DNA of 64,000 nucleotides from Begonia masoniana (GCA_022432975.1 CM039516.1:36545599-36609598), one strand, 5' to 3'; counted from the first letter of the stretch, positions 12,043 to 23,104 are shown. Made by a program: numbers and translations. The notes: generated by a model not told the origin, from the letters alone.

Positions 12043-12054
12043 GCTCTGATACCA
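12043..12054 (-). other. Primer-binding site of COP-A
   Basis: The minus strand reads TGGTATCAGAGC, complementary to the initiator-Met tRNA 3' end, three bases inside the 5' LTR. Confidence 0.9.
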
Positions 12055-12057
12055 ATT

Positions 12058-12378
12058 TGTTGGAATGAGGAAGAGGGATTTTAGGAGAAAGGAAGTAGGA
12101 GGAGGAAAAAATACAACTAGAGAGCAAACTAGATTGTAGAATTCACTTCTTCTCAAAGACCTCATATGCATAGATCCTATTTATAGGACTATTTGGTACA
12201 TGTTCAAAGACAGAACATGAACCTCCTAATTAATGCAATACATGCATTAATGTATATATTCAAATGAATCACAACTTCCTAGATACACTTTCACAAATAC
12301 ATTGACTTAAACAATAAACCTTATTAAAAACATACATGAACCAAATATATTAAATAGAATTAAGCTATAATTTCAACA
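12058..12378 (-). repeat. 5' LTR of COP-A
   Basis: 321 bp, TG...CA ends, the partner of 7628-7948. A possible TATA region (TATAAATAGGATC on the minus strand) is around 12173-12187. Confidence 0.95.
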
Positions 12379-12383
12379 CATTC

Positions 12384-12698
12384 TTCAAGAGAATATCTTC
12401 TTCAAGAATCCAAGAATAAATAGGTGGAACTAATGACATGCACACATCCATGGGCTTAAGTTCAACTGTCCAAAAAGACTAAGAATAGGATATGAGCTGA
12501 AACTATGAGAGAAAATGATTAAAACAAATTTCGAACAAAATTTAATTATAAATGTTGTGCTTAGCTTCAATATAAATTTTGATATCGAGAAATTGGGAAA
12601 GATTAGGTTTTACGATACAACGGGTGCCAACTACAATGCATGAAACTGCAGCTATTCGAAAGGCTGCCTCATTGAAGATCACAAGGCTATAGTGCCAT
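12384..12698. other. AT-rich spacer
   Basis: Non-coding sequence between COP-A and the hAT-like element; nothing recognised. Confidence 0.5.
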
Positions 12699-14246
12699 TA
12701 GAGATGGCAAGTGAGCAGGCTTGCTTGCCAACACGACTGCTCAGCCCATAACTGTAGTGGGCTGAACTTAATTCGACTAACTACAATGATGAGCCAGGCT
12801 TGGCTCGGTCTACGGACCGAGCCAAGCAAGTGATTCCAAGCTTGCGAGCTTCAGCTCACAAGTCATTTGAGCCCACCAGCCATCACCCCAATTTTATCCC
12901 GCATCTAAAAATATATTACAAAATAGGCGTATTGATTCAGCCCGCTAATTGGCCCCAATGACAATTTTACAAGAGTGGAAATTTACACAAAAACTATTCC
13001 GCTACCCCACTATTTATAGAAAAAATGAAGGTGCCACACCTTCATTTTTTGATGTGGGACTTGTACAATGGGCATCCTTCTAGTGGCTGGCTCCACATCT
13101 TTCTCCCACTCAAAATCTAATTATTTAATGATTTAACTTTAATACAACTCACAGAAAAACTCCATAGTCCAGCGATTCCAAGAACAGTGTAGGAATTTTT
13201 TGAAATTATAAGGTCACAAGAGAGAGATTAAGATTTCACCTTTTTTTTTTTTGTTTTTTCATGCTATCTCTCCAGAAATAAAATAATAAGAAAATGACAT
13301 TAATTCCCTCTTAATTATTAGAGAAAATAAGTGGAATTTGATTGATTTTAGAAAGTATAGTTAAATTAATATTCATTAATTTTTTATAGTTTTTGTAAAA
13401 TACAGAAGTCAATTAATATAATAGATAATAAAAGAGTAGAGAAGCATGATTTCATCTCCTTAGTGGGTACTCTATAAAACATTATTTCAGTTAAATATAG
13501 TCAAAACAATAATATTTCGTGTTTTCCTATAAGACTTGTACAACCATGTTATGCTTTTGAGTTGCATAAAAGCTTGAACTACTAAGCTAAAATCAATATA
13601 ATTTTATTTATAGTGTTATACTAAATATATTGTACTTTTTAATAAATTAAATTATGAGACTTAGAGATTGGGTTTCTTATTGATGGCCATGTAATTAATA
13701 AATTATTCATTCCATTAGAGTATGATGCACTTATTTTAGAGTTTTATTTAGAACCTGATAAGTTAATGAAAAGGCTAGTCTTAAGAAGGTAAGATCAGAC
13801 TTGTAATTAGATTACACAATTGAAGTTCTACATTAAAAGTTGTAATAGTTTTGAAATATGGGTACTTGATATTTTCTTTTTCTATCTTTGCATACGCCTA
13901 CGTATTGGTTTTAAACTTTAGGTTTAATTCAAGTTGATTGGTATAGTTCATTGGGTCCCTCCCTCCCTCCCTCCCTCTCCCCATCCATCTCCACAATCAA
14001 TACTATTATTTTATTTCTTAAGGGGTGTTAAATAGGTGGATTGACTAGACTCGTTAGACTCGGCTAGTTAAGTTCATTGAGTCGGCTTGACTCGACTAGT
14101 TAAGCTCGTGGCTCGTAGCTCGTGGGCCGGCTAGGGCTCGCCAAACTTGTTAGGCTCGTCTCATTAGACTCGGTAGGTTCAGTGAGCTAGACTTTTTCAG
14201 TTTTGGTTCGACTCGACCGACTCGACCGACTCGCTTGTCATCTCTA
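12699..14246. mobile_element. Non-autonomous hAT-like DNA transposon (1548 bp)
   Basis: The ends read TAGAGATGGCAAGTGAGC and, inverted, a matching GACTCGCTTGTCATCTCTA, a common plant hAT terminal type. Flanking 8-mers are AGTGCCAT (12691-12698) and GGTGCCAT (14247-14254), seven of eight matching, the duplication size expected of hAT. Subterminal regions carry GACTCG/GGCTCG-like repeats (12720-12860 and 14035-14235). No transposase coding sequence is present. It would be moved in trans. Confidence 0.8.
13951..13982. repeat. CCCT microsatellite
   Basis: A run of CCCT units inside the hAT-like element. Confidence 0.8.
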
Positions 14247-14254
14247 GGTGCCAT

Positions 14255-14886
14255 CAATGTCAACGCATTGAAGATCATAAGGCTAGAAGATTTTTGAGGA
14301 TACTTGCGACATATAAGAGTGTTAAAAGTGTATTGATGTAAGAACAATTATCGGTATCGAGTTATGTGATTGATTGAATTTCTTATATACATGATGTAAA
14401 CAATATCAAGGTAGACACGAGTCTTATTTAGTTTTACATTTCATGGTTTTCAAAATCTATTTTAAGATAGTTCTCAAATACTTATGATATGTCATGTCAT
14501 ATAACATGTATATTTTTATTGTATGCGTATACTTTTTTTGCATTTTTTTGTCCATGCATCTTATAATTATTGTACTTATCAAGCGCCTGTACTAACTTCA
14601 CTTAAATTGAGTAATGGTCCATATTTGTTATCAATATATTAACATTCAAATATATTATTCCACATTACACAAGCATGTTATGTGGCAACTTATGATGTTG
14701 TATCTCTAAGTGAAATTCGTTAAACTTGATCACTGTTTGTTGTTGCATATCACGATCATCTAAAGATCAACTTTTCTCTATTATGCCTATGGCACGGATG
14801 CTAAGGCTTTGTGAAAGATTTTTTTTTTTCATTTATTATTGCATTGATATTATGCTAATGAAAAACTATTTTATTAAATACGACAA
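14255..14886. other. AT-rich spacer
   Basis: No gene-like feature seen. It ends in GACAA (14882-14886), the left copy of the target duplication of the solo LTR that follows. Confidence 0.6.
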
Positions 14887-16593
14887 TGTAACACCCCGGA
14901 ATTCCATAAACGTGAGTTGCCCTTAGATTAGATTATATTGTGGAAACTTAACATAGATCCTAGAAGCACTTAAATTAGAAGCAGGAATTAGAGGGAAAAA
15001 CTATAGAGATGAAGAGGTTTAGGGTATTATTAGTGAGAATAAATGTAAAGGCAAAGAAAAGAAGTAGATGAGGGCATAAGAAGGGAACTTCCACGTTGGA
15101 TTAGTGTGAAGTAAGGAGGGGGTAGCTTTTATAATTTTCTTAAAAATTGTGATGAAAGTTTGAATGAAAGAAAGTGGATTATTAAAAGGTGTTAGGTGAA
15201 GGGTAATTAGGCAAAAACTTGTCTTCTTCTTCCATCGTGAACCCTAAGTCCTCTATTGTTGAAGTTTCAAGCTCCATTTGGTGAAGAAAGTAGCAAGTTT
15301 AGTGGGTCAAATTGATGGGTTTTAAGTTGCATGCAATTCTTTGGGAGTTTTTAGTGTTTTGCTGGTGTTTTAGTGAGGTTTGGTAAGGGTTTGGAAACCC
15401 TAATGGTGAAGCTCCAAATTTTCTTTTCCTTGGCTGTATTTTCTTGTCATTTTGATGATTTAAACCTTAGATAGGTTGGTTTAAGTTGTTTATAGGGATA
15501 GATTAGAGTTAGAGGTGAAATTGGTGAAAAATCGGTTTTGGTACATTATGTTGCCGGTTCTGTTTTTGTAGAATTAGATTGGCCATGTTGTGTGGTTGGT
15601 AAATTGGGTTGATTCAATGGATAGTAGACATGTAGAGGTTTACGGAATGAGTTGGATCGTTTAAATCCGATGAAAAATGAGTAAGTTATGGCCGATTGAA
15701 GTTTAGATATTGAAAATGAGGAAAAATCGGGATTTTTAGTTTAGTTGTGTTAAAGTTAGTTGTTTGTAGTAAGAGTTAGATTAAATATCCTTTAGAATTG
15801 ATTTATAATGCCTAAGTGAATTCTATATATATGTTAGGTTGACGAATGAGCATTTGGACTAATCGAGCGAGCAATTAAGAGTACGTACGAAGAATTCAGA
15901 TAAGTAGTGGTTAATTTTGATTGTGCCTTCAGGCCTACACCATGGAACGGTAGAGATTTGTTTGATTGTTTGGTTGTTTTGTTTGGTTTTGTGGTTAAGC
16001 ATTTATATGACATGCATCATTGTTTTCAAACTACGAAAAACGAGTTTTGAGCATAGTTTTAATGTGTGAGCTTGAAACGTAAAAAGATAAGAAAATAATG
16101 CAACGTGGTTTCGAGTAGAGTCGCCTCGTCGGGGAATAGTGCTAGAGTAGCACCTCGAGAGGGTCTCTATGAGATATGCATTGCTGAAGATATGTAATGT
16201 GTTGAGAATATGAACGCCTCATCGGGAAGTAGTGCTAGTGTAGCACCTCGAGAGGGTTCTATGATCGATGTGGGAGGAGATCGTGTATGGCTGTCCAATG
16301 GATGGGGACCGGATGTGTGTTGTCCGATCTTGCTTTGCTAGGTCAAGGTGTGGCCGTCCAGTGAGCGGGGCTCGGATGTGTGCCTACTTGATCCACACGG
16401 AAAAGTGAAAGATTAACGAAACGAGAACAACAAAGCGAGTAGAAACTGTATGCGTTAGGGGTTGTGTATGCATTGTGTTTTGTTTACATTCATTATTCCC
16501 TACTTGCTATGTAACGACCCTTTTTCCCAGCAAGATATTGTCCGCTCTGGGGATCGAGCCGCAGCCTAATATCCTCCCCTCATGGCTTTGTTT

Positions 16594-16680
16594 GGCGAGG
16601 ACTTCACAGTCGGTCACCCAACCTGGTACTATTCTCGCCAAAGCACTTTTAACTTCGGAGTTCTTATGGGATCCGTTGTC
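16594..16680 (-). other. 5S rRNA-derived segment, left LTR 1
   Basis: The minus strand matches the plant 5S body from GATCCCAT through AACTCCGAAGTTAA to the GGTTGGGTGACC region. Cassandra LTRs carry such segments, which include the RNA polymerase III internal promoter. It is not a functional rRNA gene. Confidence 0.85.
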
Positions 16681-17040
16681 AATTGTGCTCTAAAACGCGT
16701 CTTACTATTTTGGGAAGGTGTATTTACATATGTTTCATTTCCACATACTTCCCCAAGCGATGTGGGATTGTGACGACCCCCACATTACTACCTACCCCCT
16801 TCACCGGCCTTTTTCCAGCGCGGACGCACCGCCATCCGGGTCTAGATCCAGTATACGGGCCAGTCGTGCACATATGGGTCATCACAATCACCCCCCTCGG
16901 GGGCCCAACGTCCTCGTTGGCCACATTTCCGGTTGGGTATAGGCTCTGATACCATTTGTAACGACCTTTTTTCCCAGCAAGATATTGTCCGCTCTGGGGA
17001 TTGGGCCGCAGCCCAATATCCTCCCCTCACGGCTTTGTTT

Positions 17041-17127
17041 GGCGAGGACTACCCAGTCGGTCACCCAACCTGGTACTACTCTCGCCGAAGTACTTTTAAC
17101 TTCGGAGTTCTTATGGGATCCGTTGTC
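17041..17127 (-). other. 5S rRNA-derived segment, left LTR 2
   Basis: Same 5S-like block as in LTR 1, with AGTTAAAAGTACTTCGGCGAG and GGTTGGGTGACC on the minus strand. Confidence 0.85.
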
Positions 17128-17475
17128 AATTGTGCTCCAAAACGCATCTTACTATTTTGGGAGGATCTCTTTACATATGTTTCATTTCCATATATTTCCC
17201 CAAGCGATGTGGGATTGCATTACGACTTACCCTTTTCACCGGCCTTTTTCCCCTGCGGACGCACATCCATCCAGGTCCGGATCCAGTATACGGGCCAGTC
17301 GCGCACATATAGGTCATCACAATCACCCCCCCTCGGGGCGCAAAGTCCTCATTGACCACATTTCTGGTTGGGTACAGGCTCTGATACCATTTGTAACGAC
17401 CCCTTTTCCCAGCAAGATAATGTCCGCTCTGTGGATTGGGCCGCAGCCCAATATCCTCCCCTCACGGCTTTGTTT

Positions 17476-17562
17476 GGCGAGGACTTCCCAGTCGGTCACC
17501 TAACCTGGTAATACTCTTGCTGAAGCACTTTTAACTTCAGAGTTCTTATGGGATCCGTTGTC
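17476..17562 (-). other. 5S rRNA-derived segment, left LTR 3
   Basis: Same 5S-like block, slightly more decayed (GGTTAGGTGACC in the box C region). Confidence 0.83.
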
Positions 17563-18420
17563 AATCGTGCTCCAAAACGCGTCTTACTATTTTGGGAGGG
17601 TTTCTTTACATATGTTTCATTTCCACATACTTCCCCAAGCGATGTGAGATTGTGACGACCCCCACATTACGACCTACCCCCTTCACCGGCCTATTTCCCG
17701 CCGCCATCCAGGTCCAGATCCAGTATACGGGCCAGTCGTGCACATATGGGTCATTACAATCACCCCCCCGGGGGCCCAACGTCCTTGTTGGTCACATTTC
17801 CGGTTGGGTACAGGCTCTGATACCATAACTGTGACGACCCCCGACCCGTTCGGGGCCGAGGAGCCGTCACTCCGGAACATTCAAAACAGGGACCTTTTTT
17901 TCTTGTAAACAAACCAACCCTTAAAACTTTACACAGAGAGAAAACATTTCTCTGAATTTAAATGCAAACGGGAAACAGTTAAAATTGGACAGCAAAATGA
18001 AAAACAGAGGACATCAGTAAGACTGGAACACTTAAAAATTTGGACATAAACTTTTCCTAGACGAATGCGGGGAGACAGGGAGAATCGTAAACGGGAAGAC
18101 AAAAGTGGATGATGAAAATAAACAGGTGGAAATGGACGACTGACATGCAGTGAAGACCTAATAAAATGGGAAACAGAAATTGGATGTCATGCCGGAAGAA
18201 GGGCTACAGTGAATGACAAGATCGGGTGATCTAGGGCAGAAGAAGTAAATAAACTGAGGCAGAAGAAGTAGGCAGATGACGTCAGGCGGAAGATGTAAAT
18301 AAACTGGGCGGGCGATATAGACAAGCAGTAGATGTGAATAAGACAAAAGTGAACAGTAAACAGCGGCAGATGTGAATAAGACAAAAGTGAACAGCAAATA
18401 GCGGCAGATATGATTTTAAA

Positions 18421-18560
18421 AGGCAGTGGTGGATGTAATTTTAAAAGCAGCGGTGGATGTGATTTAAAAAGGGCAGCGGTGGATGTAATTTTAAAAGCAG
18501 CGGTGGATGTGATTTTAAAGGGCAGCGGTGGATGTAATTTTAAAAGCAGCGATGGATGTG
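18421..18560. repeat. 24-bp tandem repeat, left arm
   Basis: About seven copies of a 20-24-bp unit containing CAGCGGTGGATGT followed by ATTTTAAA. Inverted counterpart at about 18955-19135. Confidence 0.85.
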
Positions 18561-18954
18561 ATTTTAAACGTTGTATTGAATCTTTCGATGTATTTAAAAC
18601 CTCTGTATTTGACAGTTGAATTTATGCTTTGAAGTATTCTGGAATTGTTTGAAATATTTTCTCTTTTAGGGTGTACACAGATTATCTCCGATTTTAGAGC
18701 CATCCATGCAGTATGGTTTCTTAAACCTCGGTTGTGTTTTCTGATATGTCTAAAATCATGTTTTGAATCGGTTTTTGAAGTTTGAAGCTTTTATACTTTT
18801 TGTTTTCACGTTTTCTGTTTTTATGTATTCCTGTTAAAGGTCGTAATTTTTGCCTTTAAACTCTACTTCCACCAATTCACATCCACCGCTGATGACGTCA
18901 TCTGTTTTACATCGCCCGATGACGTCATCTGTTTTACATTTACCGCTGCCTTTG

Positions 18955-19135
18955 AAATCACATCCACCGCTGCCCTTTAAAATCACATCCACCGCTGCTT
19001 TTGAAATCACATCCACCACTGCCCTTTAAAATCACATCCACCGCTGCTTTTAAAATTACATCCACCGCTGCCCTTTTTAAATCACATCCACCGCTGCTTT
19101 TTAAAATTACATCCACCGCTGCCTTTTAAAATTAT
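18955..19135. repeat. 24-bp tandem repeat, right arm
   Basis: About eight copies of ACATCCACCGCTG with ATTTTAAA-like spacers, inverted relative to 18421-18560. Confidence 0.85.
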
Positions 19136-19973
19136 ATATGCCGCTGTTTACTGTTCACTTTTGTCTTATTCACATCTGCTGCTGTTTACTGTTCACTTTT
19201 GTCTTATTCACATCTACCGCTAGTCTATATCGCCCGCCTAGTTTATTTACATCTTCCGCCTGACGTCATCTGCCTACTTCTTCTGCCTCAGTTTATTTAC
19301 TTCTTCTGCCCTAGATCATTTGATCCTGTCATTCACTGTAGCCCTTCTTCCGGCATGACATCCAGTTTCTGTTTCCCATTTTATTTGGTCTTCACTGCAT
19401 GTCAGTCGTCCATTTCCGCCTATTTATTTTCATCGTCCACTTCTGTCTTCCCGTTTACGATTCTCCCTGTCTCCCCGCATTCGTCTAGGGAAAGTTTACA
19501 TCTAAATTTTTAAGTGTTCCAATCTTACTTATTTCCTCTGTTGTTCATTATGCTGTCCAATTTTAACTGTTTCCCGTTTTGCTTTTAAATTCAGAGAAAT
19601 GTTTTCTCTCTGTGTAAAGTTTTCAGGGTTGGTTTGTTTACAAAAAAAAAATGGTCCCCGTTTTAAATGTCCCGGAGTGACGGCTCCTCGGCCCCGAACG
19701 GGTCGGGGGTCATCACAGTTATGGTATCAGAGCCTGTACCCAACCGGAAATGCCGAGGGGGGATGATTGTGATGACCCATATGTGCACGATTGGCCCGTA
19801 TACTGGATCCGGACCCAGATGGCGGTGCGTCCGCTCGGGAAAAAGGCAGGTGAAGGGGGTAGGTCGTAATGTGGGGGTCGTCACAATCCCACAACGCTTG
19901 GGGAAGTATGTGGAAATGAAACATATGTAAAGAGACCCTCCCAAAATAGTAAGACGCGTTTTGGAGCACGATT

Positions 19974-20060
19974 GACAATGGATCCCATAAGAACTCCAAA
20001 GTTAAAAGTGCTTCGGCAAGAGTAGTACCAGGTTGGATGATCGACTGGGAAGTCCTCGCC
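19974..20060 (+). other. 5S rRNA-derived segment, right LTR 1
   Basis: Plus-strand 5S-like block with GATCCCATAAGAACTCC, AGTTAAAAGTGCTTCGGC and GACTGGGAAGTCCTC. The box C region is changed (GGTTGGATGATC). Confidence 0.84.
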
Positions 20061-20421
20061 AAACAAAGCCGTGAGGGGAGGATAGTGGGTTGCGGCCCAA
20101 TCCCCAGAGCGGAAAATATCTTGCTGGGAAAAGGGGTCGTTAGAAATGGTATCAGAGCCTGTACCGAACCAGAAATGTGGCCAACGAGGACGTTGGGGGG
20201 GGGGGGGGGGTGATTGTGATAACCCATATGTGCACGACTGGCTTGTATACTAGATCCAGACCCGGATGACAGTGCGTCCGCATGGGAAAAAGGCCGGTGA
20301 AGGGGGTAGGTCGTAATGTGGGGGTTCGTCACAATCCCACATCGCTTGGGAAAGTATGTGGAAATGAAACATATGTAAATAGATCTTTCCAAAATAGTAA
20401 GATGCGTTTTGGAGCACAATT

Positions 20422-20508
20422 GACAACGGATCTCATAAGAACTCCAAAGTTAAAAGTGCTTCGGCGAGAGTAGTACCAGGTTGGGTGACCGACTGGGAAG
20501 TTCTCACC
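20422..20508 (+). other. 5S rRNA-derived segment, right LTR 2
   Basis: Plus-strand 5S-like block with AGTTAAAAGTGCTTCGGCGA and GGTTGGGTGACCGACTGGGA, closer to real 5S than its neighbour. Confidence 0.85.
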
Positions 20509-21530
20509 AAACAAAGCCGTGAGGGGAGGATATTGGGCTGCGGCCTAATCCCCAGAGCGGACAATATCTTGCTGGAAAAATGGGTCGTTACATGCTAAGC
20601 ATTAGACTTACGTTTGTGTTCTATGGTGTAGGTGAGTACGTGCTCTCAGGTGAGCTATATGAGGGAGGCCAGGAGTAGGACGCAGTCGGAGACGCATGCG
20701 GTATGCCGGTGCATGCAGTGTTGAGGCGTCTTGACCATGACGCAGCTGAGAGGAGTGTTAAATGGGGTATTTTGATGGAGATTTAGAATTGTACATAAGT
20801 TAGGAAACTTGAAACTCTTTTGTTATGTATTTGAGACGTATTTTATAAAATGTATATTTTCAAGATTTTTGTTTTAGAAAAATTAAACGTTATGCTACTC
20901 AGTTTTTCATAAAAGGATCGATGTTGGTTTTCATCAATTTTTACGTTTCTGCTGACATTTTAGAGTCGAGTTTCCGGGATTTTCACGTGTCAAGAAGTTA
21001 AAAATGTTGGGAAGGTTTTAGGTGAATTAGAAGTGTGAGAATTGAAGAAAAATTGAAAAATGGTGGAAGTGGGTCGAAATGGTGCACTGGTGGCTGAGGT
21101 TGGTGCGCAGGGCTACTGGTGGGCTCGTGCAACAGGCGCGCGGTGCGTGCGCAGCGCCTAGCACCGATCGATTGGCAAAATTGGTGCAAAATTGGTCGGC
21201 AACCCGAGAGGGTGCAAGCGCTGATCAATCGGCACCAAGCGCGCAGGACGCGCTGCTTGGGCAGCGCGCGCACCGAGTGCGTGCACGCAGTGCCCATGGT
21301 GGGCCATTTTGATTTTTTTCAAATTTTTTCTTTTTCCAATATGTTTTAACGCGGCATTTTCTGACACGTTTTATACTTATTTTACTAACGGTTTCCACAC
21401 GTTTTCGAATTTTCGAAAAACTCAAAAATCGAGTCAAAAGTTTATTGAAAATCTTTTTAATCGCAGTTTAATGGTTTGTATGAGTGAGCAAAGTAGCGAC
21501 TCGAGCTCGAGTGGGTTCGGGGGCGTTACA

Positions 21531-22660
21531 GACAATATAGTGATGGTTGCACTACATGGCCCTACAGATGGTTTGTTGATTCTGATTTCCCAATTTGAAT
21601 TTATCTTATCCATAAATACTTATTTTTAAAACATTGGTTATGAAGTTGAAATTATTATTGAGTACAGTCAGTTCACCACAATATATTTAGATTAGATTGG
21701 AGGAAAAGTGAGTCCGACATCATTACTCAACATTTAATTCTTATTTTGAGTATTTCGAGTATTTCTTTTTGGTAAGAAACTATAGTATTTTTCATTTCAA
21801 TTTGGTTTATCTGTATAACTCTTAGTGTTACACTTTTATCAAAGACTATTTTAATTTTGATTTATTATTATGTTATATAGATGTTGCTGTTGGATTGACG
21901 TGTAAAGCCCAAAGTTTTTGAGTATTGGCTTCTCTGATGTATTAGTTTTTTTTTTTTAAGTCTTCTATTAGGAGTCGCAATATCTACCTAAGGTTAGACA
22001 ATCTGATCTTGTCGAAGGTCACTCGTTCCCATTTTGTTGCAATATCTTTTTGGGCTGTGATAGGAAGTGCGTTGGTTGGTCACTTCATATTTTTCAGGAT
22101 GTACAGTAGGAAGACCTTCTGGTGTATAACAGTTGACGTGATGACAAAAATGTTAAATGTTAAATTGTTTAAAATAATTTTAATTAAATAAGCTGACTAT
22201 CCTGAGTTTTTCAGACAAATTAGAGCTCAAACATACTCCTGTTAGTAAAGTCATCATTGGCGTTTTAAAAAAAAAACGTTTGTTAGTTAGACAACACCTA
22301 GATGTTTCCATGAAATTGAAAACATGCAGCTGACGCAATTTATGTCGGAGCATTATCGAACATAATGTTGTGACAATTTTGTGTTTTTCCAGGGTTTGCC
22401 ATGAATATGATGTGTTTCGCCGCCTAGGCATCTGAAGTCAAGACGTTGAGGCGGCGTTCAAGGTGGACATGTGCCTGCTTGTTATGACATTTTATGCCGT
22501 GGCATTTTCTAAGGTATGTTTGGGCACTATAACGTTGAGGCTTCTTGATCGGGCAAAACAATTTCAGCCCATTAGAAACCTTAGTTGTCTTGAGAATTTT
22601 AGAATGGTAGTCATGATGATGTTAGGATAAGCACTAAATTTGATATTCATACTAGACTTT
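21531..22660. other. Spacer between the solo LTR and the SIRE-like element
   Basis: Begins with the right copy of the GACAA duplication. AT-rich; no gene seen. The outer border of the SIRE-like 3' LTR lies somewhere in 22400-22800 and I cannot place it. Confidence 0.5.
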
Positions 22661-22663
22661 TTG

Positions 22664-22711
22664 ATTATTGGATTTTGGTAGTAGTGATATACTTCTACCA
22701 AATCCAATAAT
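22664..22711. other. Small inverted repeat
   Basis: TTATTGGATTTTGGTAG is followed after about 13 bases by CTACCAAATCCAATAA, an almost perfect hairpin of 16-17 bp. Confidence 0.75.
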
Positions 22712-22797
22712 GATGAATCTTTAAACGCAGAACCGGTGTCGGATGATGCAACTTTAAAATGTTGAACCGGCATCGGATGAGAAGTTGTAGATGTCTT

Positions 22798-23104
22798 CCG
22801 CCTTTGTCGTTTAGTGAGCGTAGGATATCTTATTGATGTCTTCTGCCCTTGTCGTCTAGCGAACGTAGGATGTCTTCTTGAAGTATTCCGCCCTTGTCGT
22901 CTAGCGAACGTAGGATGTCTTCTTGAGGTCATCCGCCTTTGTCGTCTAGCGAACGTAGGATGTCTTCTTGAAGTCTTCCGCCCTTGTCGTCTAGCGAACA
23001 TAGGATGTCTTCTTGAAGTCATCCGCCTTTGTCGTCTAGTGAGCGGTGGATATCTTCATTTTATCTCATCCGCCTTTGTCGTTTAGTGGGCGGTGGATAT
23101 CTTC
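22798..23104. repeat. 45-bp tandem repeat in the SIRE-like LTR
   Basis: About seven units of 45-47 bp with the core CCGCCCTTGTCGTCTAGCGA, then TAGGATGTCTTC. The core resembles the CGCTAGACGACA motif of the GYP1 LTR (reverse complement). Units are directly adjacent, with no spacers. Confidence 0.9.

Larger units (their letters stand above)
7628..12378 (-). mobile_element. Complete Ty1-copia retrotransposon COP-A
   Basis: A 4751-bp minus-strand element with two 321-bp LTRs (7628-7948 and 12058-12378) flanked by the perfect 5-bp target duplication CATTC (7623-7627 and 12379-12383). The domain order gag, protease, integrase, RT, RNase H is that of copia; the protein motifs suggest the Tork group. 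The LTRs differ at about seven positions by eye, so the insertion is fairly recent. All open frames are now broken, so it is non-autonomous. Confidence 0.96.
16510..17829 (-). repeat. Left Cassandra array: three LTRs and three internal segments
   Basis: LTRs at 16510-16886, 16957-17321 and 17392-17758 alternate with internal segments of about 70 bp (16887-16956, 17322-17391, 17759-17829). Each internal segment carries a primer site (TGGTATCAGAGCC on the minus strand) next to the following LTR. The tandem LTR-internal-LTR-internal layout suggests recombination between copies. Confidence 0.88.
17830..19717. repeat. Palindromic LTR-like centre of the composite
   Basis: 1888 bp with ends TGTGACGACCCCCGACC and the inverse ending GGGGGTCATCACA. 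The left arm (about 17830-18560) is repeated inverted as the right arm (about 18880-19717) around a unique spacer near 18565-18840. On both sides the next sequence is a primer site (ATAAC or GTTAT, then the initiator-Met motif), so the block serves as the apparent 5' LTR for both flanking arrays. Inside each arm is a run of about seven to nine CATCCACCGCTG units and TGACGTCA sites (18277, 18893, 18918, 19261). Confidence 0.8.
16510..20592. mobile_element. Inverted composite of Cassandra (5S-bearing TRIM) units
   Basis: Five Cassandra LTRs lie around a central palindromic LTR-like block. Three LTRs with internal segments are in minus orientation on the left; two with internal segments are in plus orientation on the right. 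Both outer ends are the same LTR terminus (TGTAACGACC / GGTCGTTACA). A perfect 5-bp duplication TGCTA (16505-16509 and 20593-20597) flanks the whole, so it behaves as a single insertion into the solo LTR. No protein is encoded, as expected of a TRIM. Confidence 0.88.
19718..20592 (+). repeat. Right Cassandra array: two LTRs and two internal segments
   Basis: Internal segment 19718-19767, LTR 19768-20144, internal segment 20145-20214 and LTR 20215-20592, all in plus orientation. LTRs start TGTGAT and the last ends GGTCGTTACA. A G-run at about 20196-20210 marks the polypurine tract before the last LTR. Primer sites are GGTATCAGAGCC at 19723-19734 and near 20148-20159. Confidence 0.87.
15900..20631 (+). 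other. Intron-like module of the solo LTR, interrupted by the composite
   Basis: Box A is CCTACACCATGGAAC (15934-15948) and box B is GTTCTATGGTGTAGG (20618-20632). They pair over 15 bases with one G-U. The donor position reads CAG|ATAAGT at 15900, so the invariant GT is lost here; the acceptor TGTAG ends at 20631. The nested insertion accounts for most of the distance; without it the span is about 640 bp. Confidence 0.5.
14887..21530 (+). mobile_element. Ty3-type solo LTR with a nested 4.08-kb insertion
   Basis: TGTAACACCCCGG at 14887 and GGGCGTTACA at 21521-21530 form the LTR ends, flanked by a perfect 5-bp duplication GACAA (14882-14886 and 21531-21535). No internal retrotransposon genes remain, so this is a solo LTR of about 2.56 kb once the Cassandra composite (16510-20592) and one copy of its target duplication are discounted. 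Loss of the internal part by LTR-LTR recombination is the usual cause. It keeps boxes A and B of the intron-like module. Confidence 0.9.

Noticed and set aside
16475..17880. Proteins of 60-172 residues in the left Cassandra array
   Set aside because: Same reason: repeats read in all frames.
18158..18397. Membrane-like small protein in the palindromic core
   Set aside because: It appears on both arms as the translation of an inverted repeat; no start context and no family.
16594..20508. 5S rRNA genes
   Set aside because: The segments match only part of 5S, have changed promoter and end sequences, and lie inside Cassandra LTRs with TG...CA ends and primer sites.
21079..21312. Alanine-rich small protein
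   Set aside because: It lies in the GC-rich part of the 14887 solo LTR, overlaps frames on both strands, and has no motif.
22798..23104. CRISPR-like array
   Set aside because: The units are directly adjacent and similar along their whole length, with no unique spacers; this is a tandem repeat in a plant LTR.
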